A stretch of DNA of 64,000 nucleotides, taken from positions 1,240,001 to 1,304,000 of the forward strand of contig NZ_SOAM01000001.1 in assembly GCF_004364555.1 (NCBI RefSeq). Direction: 5' to 3'. Position 1 is the stretch's first letter. Every line of letters begins with the position of its first letter. The position numbers and the translations under genes were made by a program. The DNA is from Amnibacterium kyonggiense (lineage in GTDB: Bacteria > Actinomycetota > Actinomycetes > Actinomycetales > Microbacteriaceae). The notes under the pieces were generated by a model. It was not told the origin of the DNA, did not search any database, and was given only the letters and a program-made list of their open reading frames with translations. This document shows positions 24,564 through 32,657 of the stretch, one piece after another.

Positions 24564-25547
24564 TCAGCCGAGCGAGATGTGCTTCGCCGCGAAGAACGGC
24601 ACGGGGTTCACCGCGACGCCGTTCAGATGCACCTCGAGGTGCAGGTGGCAGCCGGTCGCCGCGCCGGTCTGCCCGACGAGCCCGATGACCTGGCCGACCG
24701 CGACCCGCTGGCCGGGGTGGACGAGGATCTGCGACTCGTGCGCGTAGCCGACCGCGACGCCGTCGCCGTGGTCGATCAGGATCCAGTTGCCGTACGTGCC
24801 CCAGTAGGTCGCCGTCGTGACGGTGCCCGCCGCGGCGGCGCGGATCGGCGCGCCGCACGGGGCGACGACGTCCTGCCCGCGGTGGAAGAGCGCGACACCG
24901 GGGACGGGCTGCTCGGGACGCGGACCGAACGGGTCGCCGAGGTGGCCGTTCACGGGCTTCATCCACGCCGGCGCCGCCGCGACGGGGAGCGAGCCGGAGA
25001 CCGCGTCGGCGGAGGCGCCGCCGCCCTCGACGTCGCCGACCGCGTACTGCTGCACGCCGTCGCTGCTGACGCCGGCGACGGGCGGCGCATCGAGCGCCTC
25101 GCTCGCGAACGCGGGCAGGCCCCACAGCACCCCGAGCGCGAACACCGCCGTCGCCGCGAGCAGGCCGCGGATCGGACGGCGGCGCCGACGACGCGGCGCG
25201 ACGGGCGGCGCGAACTCGACGGGGGCGGGCGGCACCGGCACGGCGACGGGCGTGAGCTGCGAGAAGGGGCGGACCGGGGCGGCCTGCGGCACCGCGCGAG
25301 CGGGCGCGGGCCGGAGCTCCTGCGGCGGCGCGGCCGGCGGGGTGCGCAAGCGCGAGCGGACCGGGGGCTGGCCGCCCTGGCGCGGCCCGTCCGGCTGCCG
25401 CACGCCCGGGCGCGGTGCGGCGGGGCCGGCGGGCTGCCGGACGACGGGGATGCGGGCCGTGCCGGTCGGGCCGGCGGAGGTCTCCCGGGTGCGGGCGACG
25501 GGGAACTGGCCGGTCGCGGCGGTGCCCGTGGGGCGCGGGCGCGGCAT
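24564..25547 (-). CDS. M23 family metallopeptidase (membrane-anchored, peptidoglycan-active type)
   Basis: The product has a Pro/Arg-rich cytoplasmic N-terminus, one transmembrane segment (GLLAATAVFALGVLWGLPAFA) and an extracytoplasmic LytM/M23 domain: LFHRGQDVVAPCGAPIRAAAAG (His and Asp zinc ligands), WGTYGNWILIDHGDGVAVGYAH and TGCHLHLEVHLNG (HxH). It should cleave peptide cross-links or regulate such enzymes. From ATG 25547 it is 327 residues. The same frame stays open to a TAG near 25820 without any ATG/GTG/TTG; a CTG at 25763 with AAAGGGG upstream would give 399 residues, so the true start is open. Confidence 0.85.
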   Translation of the reverse strand: MPRPRPTGTAATGQFPVARTRETSAGPTGTARIPVVRQPAGPAAPRPGVRQPDGPRQGGQPPVRSRLRTPPAAPPQELRPAPARAVPQAAPVRPFSQLTPVAVPVPPAPVEFAPPVAPRRRRRRPIRGLLAATAVFALGVLWGLPAFASEALDAPPVAGVSSDGVQQYAVGDVEGGGASADAVSGSLPVAAAPAWMKPVNGHLGDPFGPRPEQPVPGVALFHRGQDVVAPCGAPIRAAAAGTVTTATYWGTYGNWILIDHGDGVAVGYAHESQILVHPGQRVAVGQVIGLVGQTGAATGCHLHLEVHLNGVAVNPVPFFAAKHISLG

Positions 25548-25848
25548 CGCCCGACGCGGGTCCTGCTCGGGCGCGGCCGGCCGCGGGGCGCGGTCCGTCG
25601 GCTCCTGCGCGGGTCGCGGCGTCCGCGGGTCCTGCGTCGGCCGCGCTGCGCGCGGGTCCTGGGGGAGTCGCGGGCCGCGCAGCTCGCGCGGAGCCTGCCA
25701 GGAGGTGCGTCGACCGGGGTCCGGCTGCCCGCCGCCCCCCGTCGTGTCCCCGTCCCCGCGCAGCTCGAGCCCCTTTCCCCGTCCGCCGGGCGCTCGAGGT
25801 CCCGACGTGCGAGGACGCTAGGCACCCCCACAACGAGGGGCAGGGACC

Positions 25849-25862
25849 CGACACGCGTGTCG
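25849..25862. repeat. Perfect 14-bp palindrome CGACACGCGTGTCG
   Basis: It is formed by two facing halves of the CGACACG/CGTGTCG motif found in the nested palindromes. It lies in the divergent region between the M23 gene and mfd, followed at 25882-25890 by a further CGGCGTGTC half. Confidence 0.65.
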
Positions 25863-25942
25863 CACGATTCCCCCGGCGCGCCCGGCGTGTCTTCCGCTCG
25901 TCGGATCCGCGAGGCCCTCCGGAGGCCGTCGTCTCCGCCTCC

Positions 25943-26002
25943 CGGGGCTCCCCGCTGCTGATCGGGTGCTGCGCACCGCCCGATCAGCAGCGGGAGGCCC
26001 CG
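25943..26002. repeat. 24-bp palindrome upstream of mfd
   Basis: Arms 25943-25966 and 25979-26002 pair with two mismatches (core CCGCTGCTGATCGGG), and the 12-nt loop can extend the stem through GGTGC/GCACC. It lies between divergent genes, 47 bp before the mfd -10, so it is not a terminator for either. The rest of the 25548-26061 interval is GC-rich, with no other feature I can support apart from the possible M23 extension. Confidence 0.75.
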
Positions 26003-26048
26003 CGCCCGCGCCCGCGCGCACCCGCGCCGCCGCTGTCGGCGCCGCCTC

Positions 26049-26054
26049 TAGAAT
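26049..26054 (+). promoter_or_regulatory. -10 element TAGAAT, leaderless promoter for mfd
   Basis: TAGAAT is followed by 7 nt and the GTG at 26062; there is no ribosome site. Confidence 0.65.
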
Positions 26055-26061
26055 TGGATGA

Positions 26062-29000
26062 GTGAGTCTCGCCGGTCTGCCCCGTCTGCTCAGCCACGCG
26101 GACTCGATGAGCGACGCGCTGGTCGCCGCCTCCCGACCCGCCGACTTCTCGGCGACGCCGGGTCTGCACGCGCCGCTGATCGCCGCGCTGCTGCAGCGGC
26201 GTCGTGAGCGCGGGGACGCCGACGCGCTGCTCGTCGTCGCGGCGACGGAGCGGGAGGCCGACGCCCTCCGCAGCGCCTTCGAGTGCCTGCTGCCCGACGC
26301 CGAGCTGCTCGACCTCCCGGCCTGGGAGACGCTGCCGCACGAGCGGCTGAGCCCCGGCGTCGAGACGGTCGGCCGCCGCCTCCACGCGATCCGTCGGATG
26401 CGGCTCTGGAAGCCGGGCGACGCACCGCTCGTCGTCGTCGCTCCCGTCCGCGCGGCGCTGCAGCCGATCGTCGCCGGCCTCGCCGACGTCGAGCCGATCG
26501 AGCTGCGGCTCGGGCAGCGCGGCCACGACCTGAACCGCATCGTCGACCGGCTCGTCGCCCTCGCGTACAGCCGGGTCGACCTCGTGACACGCCGCGGGGA
26601 GTTCGCGGTCCGCGGCGGCATCCTCGACGTCTTCTCGCCGATCGGCGAGCACCCGGTCCGCGTCGACTTCTTCGGCGACGAGGTCGACGGCCTCCGCGGG
26701 TTCTCCGTCGCCGACCAGCGCACGCTCGACCTGCCCGTCGAGCGCGTCGAGCTCGTGCCCGCTCGCGAGCTGCTGCTCACCGAGTCGGTGCAGCAGCGCG
26801 CCCGCGAGCTGAGGCACGAGTTCCCGAACCTCGCGCAGATGCTCGCGAAGGTCGCGGAGGGCATCCCGGTCGAGGGCATGGAGTCGCTCGCGCCCGTCCT
26901 CGCCGACGGCCTCGTGCCCGTCACCGAGTACCTGCCGGCCGGCGCCGCCGTGTGCGTGCTCTCGCCGGAGCGCGTCGCCAGCCGCGCGGTGAGCCTCGCC
27001 GACACGAACAAGGAGTTCCTCCACGCCGCGTGGAGCGCCGCGACGGCCGGGGCGCAGGCGCCGATCGACCTCGAGTCCGGCGACTTCCTCACCGTGAACC
27101 GGCTCCGCGAGTCGGTGCCGGACGGCACCTGGTGGACGATCAGCTCCTTCGAGTCGCAGCCGGACGGCGCGGAGTCGGTCGCCGAGCTCGACCCGGCGAA
27201 GGCGGCGGCGCTGCTCGCCGACTCGGCCGAGTACCTCCGGGTCAAGGGCGGCGTGACGCCCGTCACCCCGGGTCGGCCCGCCGAGCTGCTCGACCACATC
27301 GCCTCCCGGCTCCGCCACGGCTGGTCCGCGGTGATCACCGCCGCCGGCAAGGGGCTCGTGGAGCGCGCGAACGACGTACTCGCCGAGCGCGGCGCCGCGG
27401 CGCGCATCGTCGAGCAGCTGCCGGAGGAGCTCGAGCCGGGTCTCGCCTACGTCCTGATCGGCGACCTCGAGACCGGGTTCGAGCAGCCCGAGATCTCGCT
27501 CGCCGTGATCAGCGAGCGCGAGTTCTACGGCCGGGCCGCTTCCGTGGACAGCCGCGCCCCGCGGAAGCTCGCCTCCCGCCGCAAGAACGTCGTCGACCCG
27601 CTGCAGCTGAAGGCCGGCGACCACGTCGTGCATCAGACGCACGGCATCGGGAAGTTCGTCGAGCTCGTCCGCCGCGAGGTCGCGCCCGTGCAGAAGACCG
27701 GCCCGAAGCGGATCGGCGACAAGGCGCCCGAGAAGGTCGTCCGCGAGTTCCTGCTGCTCGAGTACGCGCCTTCGAAGCGCGGCTACCCGGGCGACAAGCT
27801 CTACGTGCCGACCGACCAGCTCGACCTCCTCACCCGCTACGTGGGCGGCGAGGCGCCGCAGCTGTCGAAGATGGGCGGGTCCGACTGGGCCGCGGCGAAG
27901 GGCCGCGCGCGCAAGGCGGTCCGCGACATCGCCGTCGAGCTCGTGAAGCTCTACTCGGCGCGCATGGCGTCCCGCGGGCACGCCTTCGGCCCGGACAGCC
28001 CGTGGCAGCACGAGCTGGAGGAGGCGTTCCCGTTCGCGGAGACGCCGGACCAGCTCGAGACGATCGACGCGGTCAAGGCGGACATGGAGAAGCCGATCCC
28101 GATGGACCGGCTGATCTCGGGCGACGTCGGCTTCGGCAAGACGGAGATCGCGGTCCGCGCCGCGTTCAAGGCGATCCAGGACGGCAAGCAGGTCGCGATG
28201 CTCGTGCCGACGACCCTGCTCGTCCGCCAGCACCTCGAGACCTTCAACGAGCGGTTCGCCGGGTTCCCGGTGAACGTGCGCCCGCTGTCCCGGTTCCAGA
28301 CGGACAAGGAGGCGAAGGAGACGCTCAAGGGCCTCGCCGACGGCACGGTCGACATGGTCATCGGCACCCACGCGATCCTCGCGAAGTCGGTCCAGTTCAA
28401 GGACGTCGGTCTGGTCATCATCGACGAGGAGCAGCGGTTCGGCGTCGAGCACAAGGACCAGCTGAAGAAGCTGAAGACGAACGTCGACGTGCTCGCGATG
28501 AGCGCGACGCCGATCCCGCGCACCCTCGAGATGGCCGTGACCGGCATCCGCGAGATGTCGACCCTGGCCACGCCGCCGGAGGACCGGCACCCGATCCTCA
28601 CCTACGTCGGCGCGCGCTCGGCCGGGCAGATCACCGCCGCGATCCGGCGCGAGCTCCTCCGCGAGGGCCAGGTCTTCTACGTCCACAACCGCGTCTCCTC
28701 GATCCAGCGCGTCGCCGCGGAGATCGCGGAGCTGGTGCCGGAGGCGCGCGTCGCCGTCGCGCACGGGCAGATGGGCGAGCACCAGCTCGAGCAGGTGATG
28801 GTCGACTTCTGGGAGCGGAAGTACGACGTGCTCGTGTCGACGACGATCATCGAGACCGGCCTCGACATCGCGAACGCGAACACGCTCATCGTCGACCGGG
28901 CCGACAAGTACGGCCTCAGCCAGCTGCACCAGCTGCGCGGCCGCGTCGGACGCGGCCGGGAGCGGGCGTACGCCTACTTCCTCTACGACGCGGAGAAGCC

Positions 29001-29691
29001 GCTCGGCGAGGTCGCGGTCGACCGCCTGGAGACGATCGCGGCGAACAACGAGCTCGGCTCCGGCATGCAGGTCGCGCTGAAGGATCTCGAGATCCGCGGC
29101 GCGGGCAACCTCCTGGGCGGCGAGCAGTCCGGCCACATCGCGGGCGTCGGGTTCGACCTGTACCTGCGGATGATCGGCGAGGCCGTGAGCGACTTCCGCG
29201 GCGAGGTCGCGGACGGCCAGACCGAGCTGCGGCTCGAGCTGCCGGTCGACGCCCGGATCCCCGAGCACTACATCGACAGCGAGCGGCTGCGCCTCGAGGC
29301 GTACCAGAAGCTGTCCGCCGCGGCCGGCCCGGCCTCCGCGGAGGGTCGCATCGACCTCGTGCTCGAGGAGCTCGTCGACCGCTACGGGAAGGCGCCCGAG
29401 GAGGTCGAGAACCTCGTCCGGATCTCGAAGCTCCGCCGCGTCGCGCAGCACGCCGGCCTCTCCGACGTCGTCGCGCTGCCGAAGTTCCTCCGCATCGCGC
29501 CGGCGGACCTGCCGGACTCGATGCAGGTGCGGCTGCAGCGGATGTACCCGGGCGCGAGGATCGTCCAGGGCGCGGTGAACGTGCCCTGGCCGCAGACCGC
29601 GGGCGAGCCGCTCGCCGACACCGCACTCATCGAGTGGGTGCAGCAGCTCCTCGGCGCGATCTGGGGCAAGGTCCAGCAGCCCGCCGCCTGA
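26062..29691 (+). CDS. mfd: Transcription-repair coupling factor Mfd
   Basis: The 1209-residue product is a full-length Mfd. It has the UvrB-like N-terminal module (LPAWETLPHERLSPGVETVGRR, VRGGILDVFSPIGEHPVRVDFFGDEVDGLR), the RNA polymerase-binding domain (HVVHQTHGIGKFVEL), the RecG-like motor with Walker A GDVGFGKTE (about residue 688), DEEQRFG, SATPIPRTLEMA, QLRGRVGR, and the C-terminal TRCF domain. It removes stalled RNA polymerase at lesions and recruits UvrA. The GTG immediately follows a -10 element. A strong terminator hairpin follows. Confidence 0.97.
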   Translation: MSLAGLPRLLSHADSMSDALVAASRPADFSATPGLHAPLIAALLQRRRERGDADALLVVAATEREADALRSAFECLLPDAELLDLPAWETLPHERLSPGVETVGRRLHAIRRMRLWKPGDAPLVVVAPVRAALQPIVAGLADVEPIELRLGQRGHDLNRIVDRLVALAYSRVDLVTRRGEFAVRGGILDVFSPIGEHPVRVDFFGDEVDGLRGFSVADQRTLDLPVERVELVPARELLLTESVQQRARELRHEFPNLAQMLAKVAEGIPVEGMESLAPVLADGLVPVTEYLPAGAAVCVLSPERVASRAVSLADTNKEFLHAAWSAATAGAQAPIDLESGDFLTVNRLRESVPDGTWWTISSFESQPDGAESVAELDPAKAAALLADSAEYLRVKGGVTPVTPGRPAELLDHIASRLRHGWSAVITAAGKGLVERANDVLAERGAAARIVEQLPEELEPGLAYVLIGDLETGFEQPEISLAVISEREFYGRAASVDSRAPRKLASRRKNVVDPLQLKAGDHVVHQTHGIGKFVELVRREVAPVQKTGPKRIGDKAPEKVVREFLLLEYAPSKRGYPGDKLYVPTDQLDLLTRYVGGEAPQLSKMGGSDWAAAKGRARKAVRDIAVELVKLYSARMASRGHAFGPDSPWQHELEEAFPFAETPDQLETIDAVKADMEKPIPMDRLISGDVGFGKTEIAVRAAFKAIQDGKQVAMLVPTTLLVRQHLETFNERFAGFPVNVRPLSRFQTDKEAKETLKGLADGTVDMVIGTHAILAKSVQFKDVGLVIIDEEQRFGVEHKDQLKKLKTNVDVLAMSATPIPRTLEMAVTGIREMSTLATPPEDRHPILTYVGARSAGQITAAIRRELLREGQVFYVHNRVSSIQRVAAEIAELVPEARVAVAHGQMGEHQLEQVMVDFWERKYDVLVSTTIIETGLDIANANTLIVDRADKYGLSQLHQLRGRVGRGRERAYAYFLYDAEKPLGEVAVDRLETIAANNELGSGMQVALKDLEIRGAGNLLGGEQSGHIAGVGFDLYLRMIGEAVSDFRGEVADGQTELRLELPVDARIPEHYIDSERLRLEAYQKLSAAAGPASAEGRIDLVLEELVDRYGKAPEEVENLVRISKLRRVAQHAGLSDVVALPKFLRIAPADLPDSMQVRLQRMYPGARIVQGAVNVPWPQTAGEPLADTALIEWVQQLLGAIWGKVQQPAA

Positions 29692-29702
29692 CCCGCCGCT
29701 CA

Positions 29703-29740
29703 GCGGCTGTCCCGCCCGCCGGTGCGGGCGGGACAGCCGC
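29703..29740 (+). terminator. Terminator hairpin after mfd
   Basis: A perfect 17-bp stem (GCGGCTGTCCCGCCCGC) with a CGGT tetraloop lies 11 bp after the mfd stop. There is no T-tract, as is common in high-GC actinobacteria. Confidence 0.8.
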
Positions 29741-29834
29741 GCAGGGGCGGGCCTCCTCGCCACCGCCCGGACCCCTGGCGCGCCCTCCGCCGATGCGCGA
29801 GGATCGCGGGGATCCGGGCGGCGAGGAGGACGAC

Positions 29835-30325
29835 ATGACCGGGATCGACGTCGAGATCCGGAGCGTGCCCGCGCAGCGGGTCGCCACGATCAGCAGGGAC
29901 GCACCGGGCGTCGGCTCCGAGCACATCGCCCCGGTCGTCGGCCCGATGTTCCCGGAGGTCCTCGAGCGGCTCGTCGCCGCGGGCGTCGCGCCGGGCCCGG
30001 CGTCGCGGAGTACGCGTTCGACGGGTCGGTCGTCCACGTCACGGCCGGGTTCGTGGTGCCGGATGCGACGTCGGCCGTCGACGGGCTGCAGGTGCACGTC
30101 CTCCCGGCCGTCGACCGCGCGGCGGTCACCGTCCACGCGGGGGCGATGGCGTCGATCGACCGGTCCTGGCAGGCGCTGATGGACGCCGCGGCGGAGCGCG
30201 GCGAGACCCTGCGGTCGCCGAGCCGGGAGGTCTACCTCACCGCCGGCGACGTGCCGCAGGAGGCGTGGCGGACGGAGCTCGTGCAGCCGCTCGGCGACGA
30301 TCCGGGCGTCGGGCCCGCGCGCTAG
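29835..30325 (+). pseudogene. Frameshifted GyrI-like/AraC effector-binding domain protein
   Basis: ATG 29835 (with GAGGAGGA upstream) opens IDVEIRSVPAQRVATISRDAP...HIAPVVGPMFPEVLERLVAAG, the start of a GyrI-like small-molecule-binding domain. Near 29998-30004 the sensible frame shifts by one base: downstream the continuing VAEYAFDGSVVHVTAGFVVPD...VHAGAMASIDRSWQALMDAA...PSREVYLTAGDVPQEAWRTELVQPL lies in another frame to the stop at 30325. A single missing base within a GC run explains it. Either a real pseudogene or a sequencing error; with one base restored the protein would be about 163 residues. Confidence 0.75.
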
Positions 30326-30328
30326 CGT
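30323..30328 (+). promoter_or_regulatory. -10 element TAGCGT, leaderless promoter for the DHFR-like gene
   Basis: TAGCGT overlaps the stop of the upstream frameshifted gene and is followed by 6 nt and ATG 30335. Confidence 0.55.
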
Positions 30329-30334
30329 CGCCGC

Positions 30335-30979
30335 ATGGTCCGGCTGCGCGCGCACGACATCGCGGTGTCCCTCGACGGCTTCGGCACGGGGGAGGGGCAG
30401 TCGCTCGAGTCGCCCTTCGGCCACGCCGGCGGGAGGCTCATGACCTGGTTCTTCCCGACCCGCACCTTCGGCGCCGCGATCGGCCGGGACGGCGGGACGA
30501 CGGGCGTGGACGACGCCTTCGCCGCGCAGTCGTGGAACGGCATCGGTGCCGAGATCATGGGGCGGAACAAGTTCGCGCCGCTCGACCGGCCGTGGCCGGA
30601 CGAGGCGTGGCGGGGCTGGTGGGGCGACGAGCCGCCGTTCCGGACGCCGGTCATCGTGCTCACCCACCACCCCCGGTCCGACCTGCAGGTCGGGGAGACG
30701 ACGTTCCTCTTCCGCGACACCTCGCCCGAGGAGGCGCTCGCGGAGGCCACCGAGCTCGCCGGCGGCCTCGACGTGCGGCTCGGCGGCGGCCCGTCGACGG
30801 TGCGGGAGTTCCTCGACGCCGACCTCGTCGACCACCTCCACCTCGTCGTCGCGCCGATCGTGCTCGGCCGCGGCGTGCGGATCTGGGACGGTCAGGAGGG
30901 GCTCGAGGAGCGCTTCGCGATCGAGACGACCGCGTCCCCCTCCGGCGTCGTGCACCACGTCTTCACCCGCACCCGCTGA
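30335..30979 (+). CDS. Dihydrofolate reductase family protein (RibD C-terminal-like)
   Basis: The 214-residue product matches the DHFR/RibD-C superfamily used widely as NADPH-dependent reductases: VSLDGFGTGEGQS near the N-terminus, GAEIMGRNKFAPL, TPVIVLTHHPRS, RLGGGPSTVREFLDADLVDHLHLVVAPIVLGRGVRIWDG. It is unlikely to be the essential folA. Substrate unknown. Confidence 0.85.
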   Translation: MVRLRAHDIAVSLDGFGTGEGQSLESPFGHAGGRLMTWFFPTRTFGAAIGRDGGTTGVDDAFAAQSWNGIGAEIMGRNKFAPLDRPWPDEAWRGWWGDEPPFRTPVIVLTHHPRSDLQVGETTFLFRDTSPEEALAEATELAGGLDVRLGGGPSTVREFLDADLVDHLHLVVAPIVLGRGVRIWDGQEGLEERFAIETTASPSGVVHHVFTRTR

Positions 30980-31031
30980 TCTGCGGGTGCGAGCGCGGGA
31001 GGAGCGCCCCCGCACCCGGGAGGATGGGCGG

Positions 31032-32213
31032 GTGGTGCGCCCGGAGGACGAACGGATCGGCTTCGGAGCGGCCCTCGGGCTGGGCGCCCTGGTGCTGGCG
31101 ACCTTCGTCGCCGTGACGACGGAGATCGTCCCCGTCGGCCTCCTGCCGCAGCTGAGCCGCGCGTTCTCGGTGCCGGAGGCCGTCACCGGCCTGCTCGTCA
31201 CCGTCTACGCCGCGCTCGTCGCCGTGCTCGCGGTGCCGCTCACCCGGCTCACGACGCGGCTGCCGCGGAAGCCGCTCCTGCTCGCGACGATCGCCCTCTA
31301 CAGCGTCGGCAACCTCGTGATCGCGGTGGCGCCGACGTTCGCGGTGCTCTGCGTCGGGCGCGCCGTCGGCGGCGTCGCGCACGCCCTGTTCTTCTCGCTG
31401 TCCTCCGCCTATGCGTCCTCCCTCGTCCCGCGGCGGGTGCAGGGGAGGGCGCTCGCGATCGCCGCTTCCGGGGCCTCGATCGGCTACGTGCTCGGCGTCC
31501 CGCTGGTGACGTCGATCGGCGCCGCGCTCGACTGGCGGGCGGCGTTCGCGGCGCTCGCGATCGGCGGCGTCCTGGCCGGTCTCGTGACCGCGGGCGCGCT
31601 GCCGCCCGCGGGAGCGGAGGACGCCGCGGCCGCCGCGACGCGCGCCCCGCGGAGCCGCTTGGGCGGCGCGGCGGTCGTGAACGCGGTCGCGTTCTTCGGT
31701 CACTACGCGCTCTACACGTACGTGTCCGCCGTGCTGCTCCGCGCGGCGGTGCCGGAAGGGGCGATCGGCGCCGCCCTCTTCCTCTTCGGCGCGACCGGTG
31801 TCGTCGGCCTGTGGCTGGCCGGCCTGGTGATCGACCGCCGACCGCGGGCCGGCTTCGTCGGCGCGCTCGTGCTCGCCGCGGTCTGCGTCGTCGCGCTGCT
31901 CGCGCTGGGCGGCTCGACCGCCGGCACGGTCGCCGCCGTCAGCGCCTGGGTGGTCGGTTTCGGCGCGATCCCCGTCTTCTGCACGGCCGCCTGCCTCCGC
32001 GCGCGGTCCGCGAGCCCCGACGTCTCCGCGGCCGTGAACAACGCGGCTTCGAACGTGGGCATCGGGCTGGGCGCCGCGGCCGGCGGGCTCGTGTTCGCGG
32101 TCGCGGGCGTGCCCGCGGTCGTCGTGCTGGCGGCCGCCGCCTTCGCGATCGCAGCGGTCCTCGTGCTTGTGCTGCGCCGGTCCTTCCCCGCGCGCCTGCA
32201 GGACGCGGGCTGA
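31032..32213 (+). CDS. MFS transporter, DHA1-type (drug or sugar efflux)
   Basis: The 393-residue product has 12 predicted helices. TTEIVPVGLLPQLSRAFSVPEAVTGLLVTVYAALVAVLAVPLTRLTTRLPRKPLLL is the DHA1/SotB-AraJ-type N-terminus, with ALFFSLSSAYASSLVPRRVQGRALAIAASGASIGYVLGVPLVT further on. It probably exports drugs or sugars by proton antiport. Tandem GTG codons at 31032 and 31035 follow GGGAGG, so the start is one of them. Confidence 0.87.
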   Translation: MVRPEDERIGFGAALGLGALVLATFVAVTTEIVPVGLLPQLSRAFSVPEAVTGLLVTVYAALVAVLAVPLTRLTTRLPRKPLLLATIALYSVGNLVIAVAPTFAVLCVGRAVGGVAHALFFSLSSAYASSLVPRRVQGRALAIAASGASIGYVLGVPLVTSIGAALDWRAAFAALAIGGVLAGLVTAGALPPAGAEDAAAAATRAPRSRLGGAAVVNAVAFFGHYALYTYVSAVLLRAAVPEGAIGAALFLFGATGVVGLWLAGLVIDRRPRAGFVGALVLAAVCVVALLALGGSTAGTVAAVSAWVVGFGAIPVFCTAACLRARSASPDVSAAVNNAASNVGIGLGAAAGGLVFAVAGVPAVVVLAAAAFAIAAVLVLVLRRSFPARLQDAG

Positions 32214-32219
32214 GCCCCG

Positions 32220-32585
32220 TCAGTCCGTGAGCACCGAGAAGATGTTGCCGGAGGGGTCCCGGAACCACGCGATGTCCGGGCCGTGCCCGCGCATGGCACC
32301 GTCCTCGTCCTGCGGCATGCCCGGATAGCGCTCCGGCTCGAGTCCCGTGGCCCCGAGCTCGCGGATGGCGACCGCGACGTCCGGCACCACGAGGTTCAGG
32401 ACGGTGAACGACGCCGGCTCGTGGTCCGCCTTCGGGTAGAGGATAACGTGGCCGCCGCCCGGCAGGAGCAGGCGGGCGATGTCGCCGTCCTCCACCTCGA
32501 GGCCGACGACGTCGCGCCAGAAGCGCACCGCCTCCGGCACGTCCCGCACCGACATCCCGCCGAACGCACCCGTCGTCGTGAGCAT
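32220..32585 (-). CDS. VOC family protein (glyoxalase/bleomycin-resistance fold)
   Basis: The 121-residue product has the beta-alpha-beta-beta-beta repeats of the VOC superfamily: SVRDVPEAVRFWRDVVGLEVEDGD and GPDIAWFRDPSGNIFSVLTD (the DPxGN metal-end motif). Role unknown. Only 6 bp separate its stop from the convergent MFS stop. ATG follows a minus-strand -10 by 6 nt. Confidence 0.82.
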   Translation of the reverse strand: MLTTTGAFGGMSVRDVPEAVRFWRDVVGLEVEDGDIARLLLPGGGHVILYPKADHEPASFTVLNLVVPDVAVAIRELGATGLEPERYPGMPQDEDGAMRGHGPDIAWFRDPSGNIFSVLTD

Positions 32586-32591
32586 GTGCAC

Positions 32592-32597
32592 ACCGTA
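32592..32597 (-). promoter_or_regulatory. -10 element TACGGT, leaderless promoter for the VOC gene
   Basis: On the minus strand TACGGT is followed by 6 nt and ATG 32585. Confidence 0.55.
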
Positions 32598-32645
32598 GAC
32601 ATCCGGGCGGGCGCCCGCCAGGGGCGGCGACGGAGGACGGGTCCG

Positions 32646-32651
32646 TAGACT
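32646..32651 (+). promoter_or_regulatory. -10 element TAGACT, leaderless promoter for the antiporter gene
   Basis: TAGACT is followed by 6 nt and GTG 32658. Confidence 0.55.
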
Positions 32652-32657
32652 TCCTCG

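Noticed and set aside
26283-30179. Long open frame overlapping mfd in another plus frame
   Set aside because: It shadows mfd, which has full-length Mfd motifs; the overlapping frame has none.
30335-30979. Essential dihydrofolate reductase folA
   Set aside because: The sequence follows the RibD-C/YwjB-type reductase pattern, and no thyA is adjacent.
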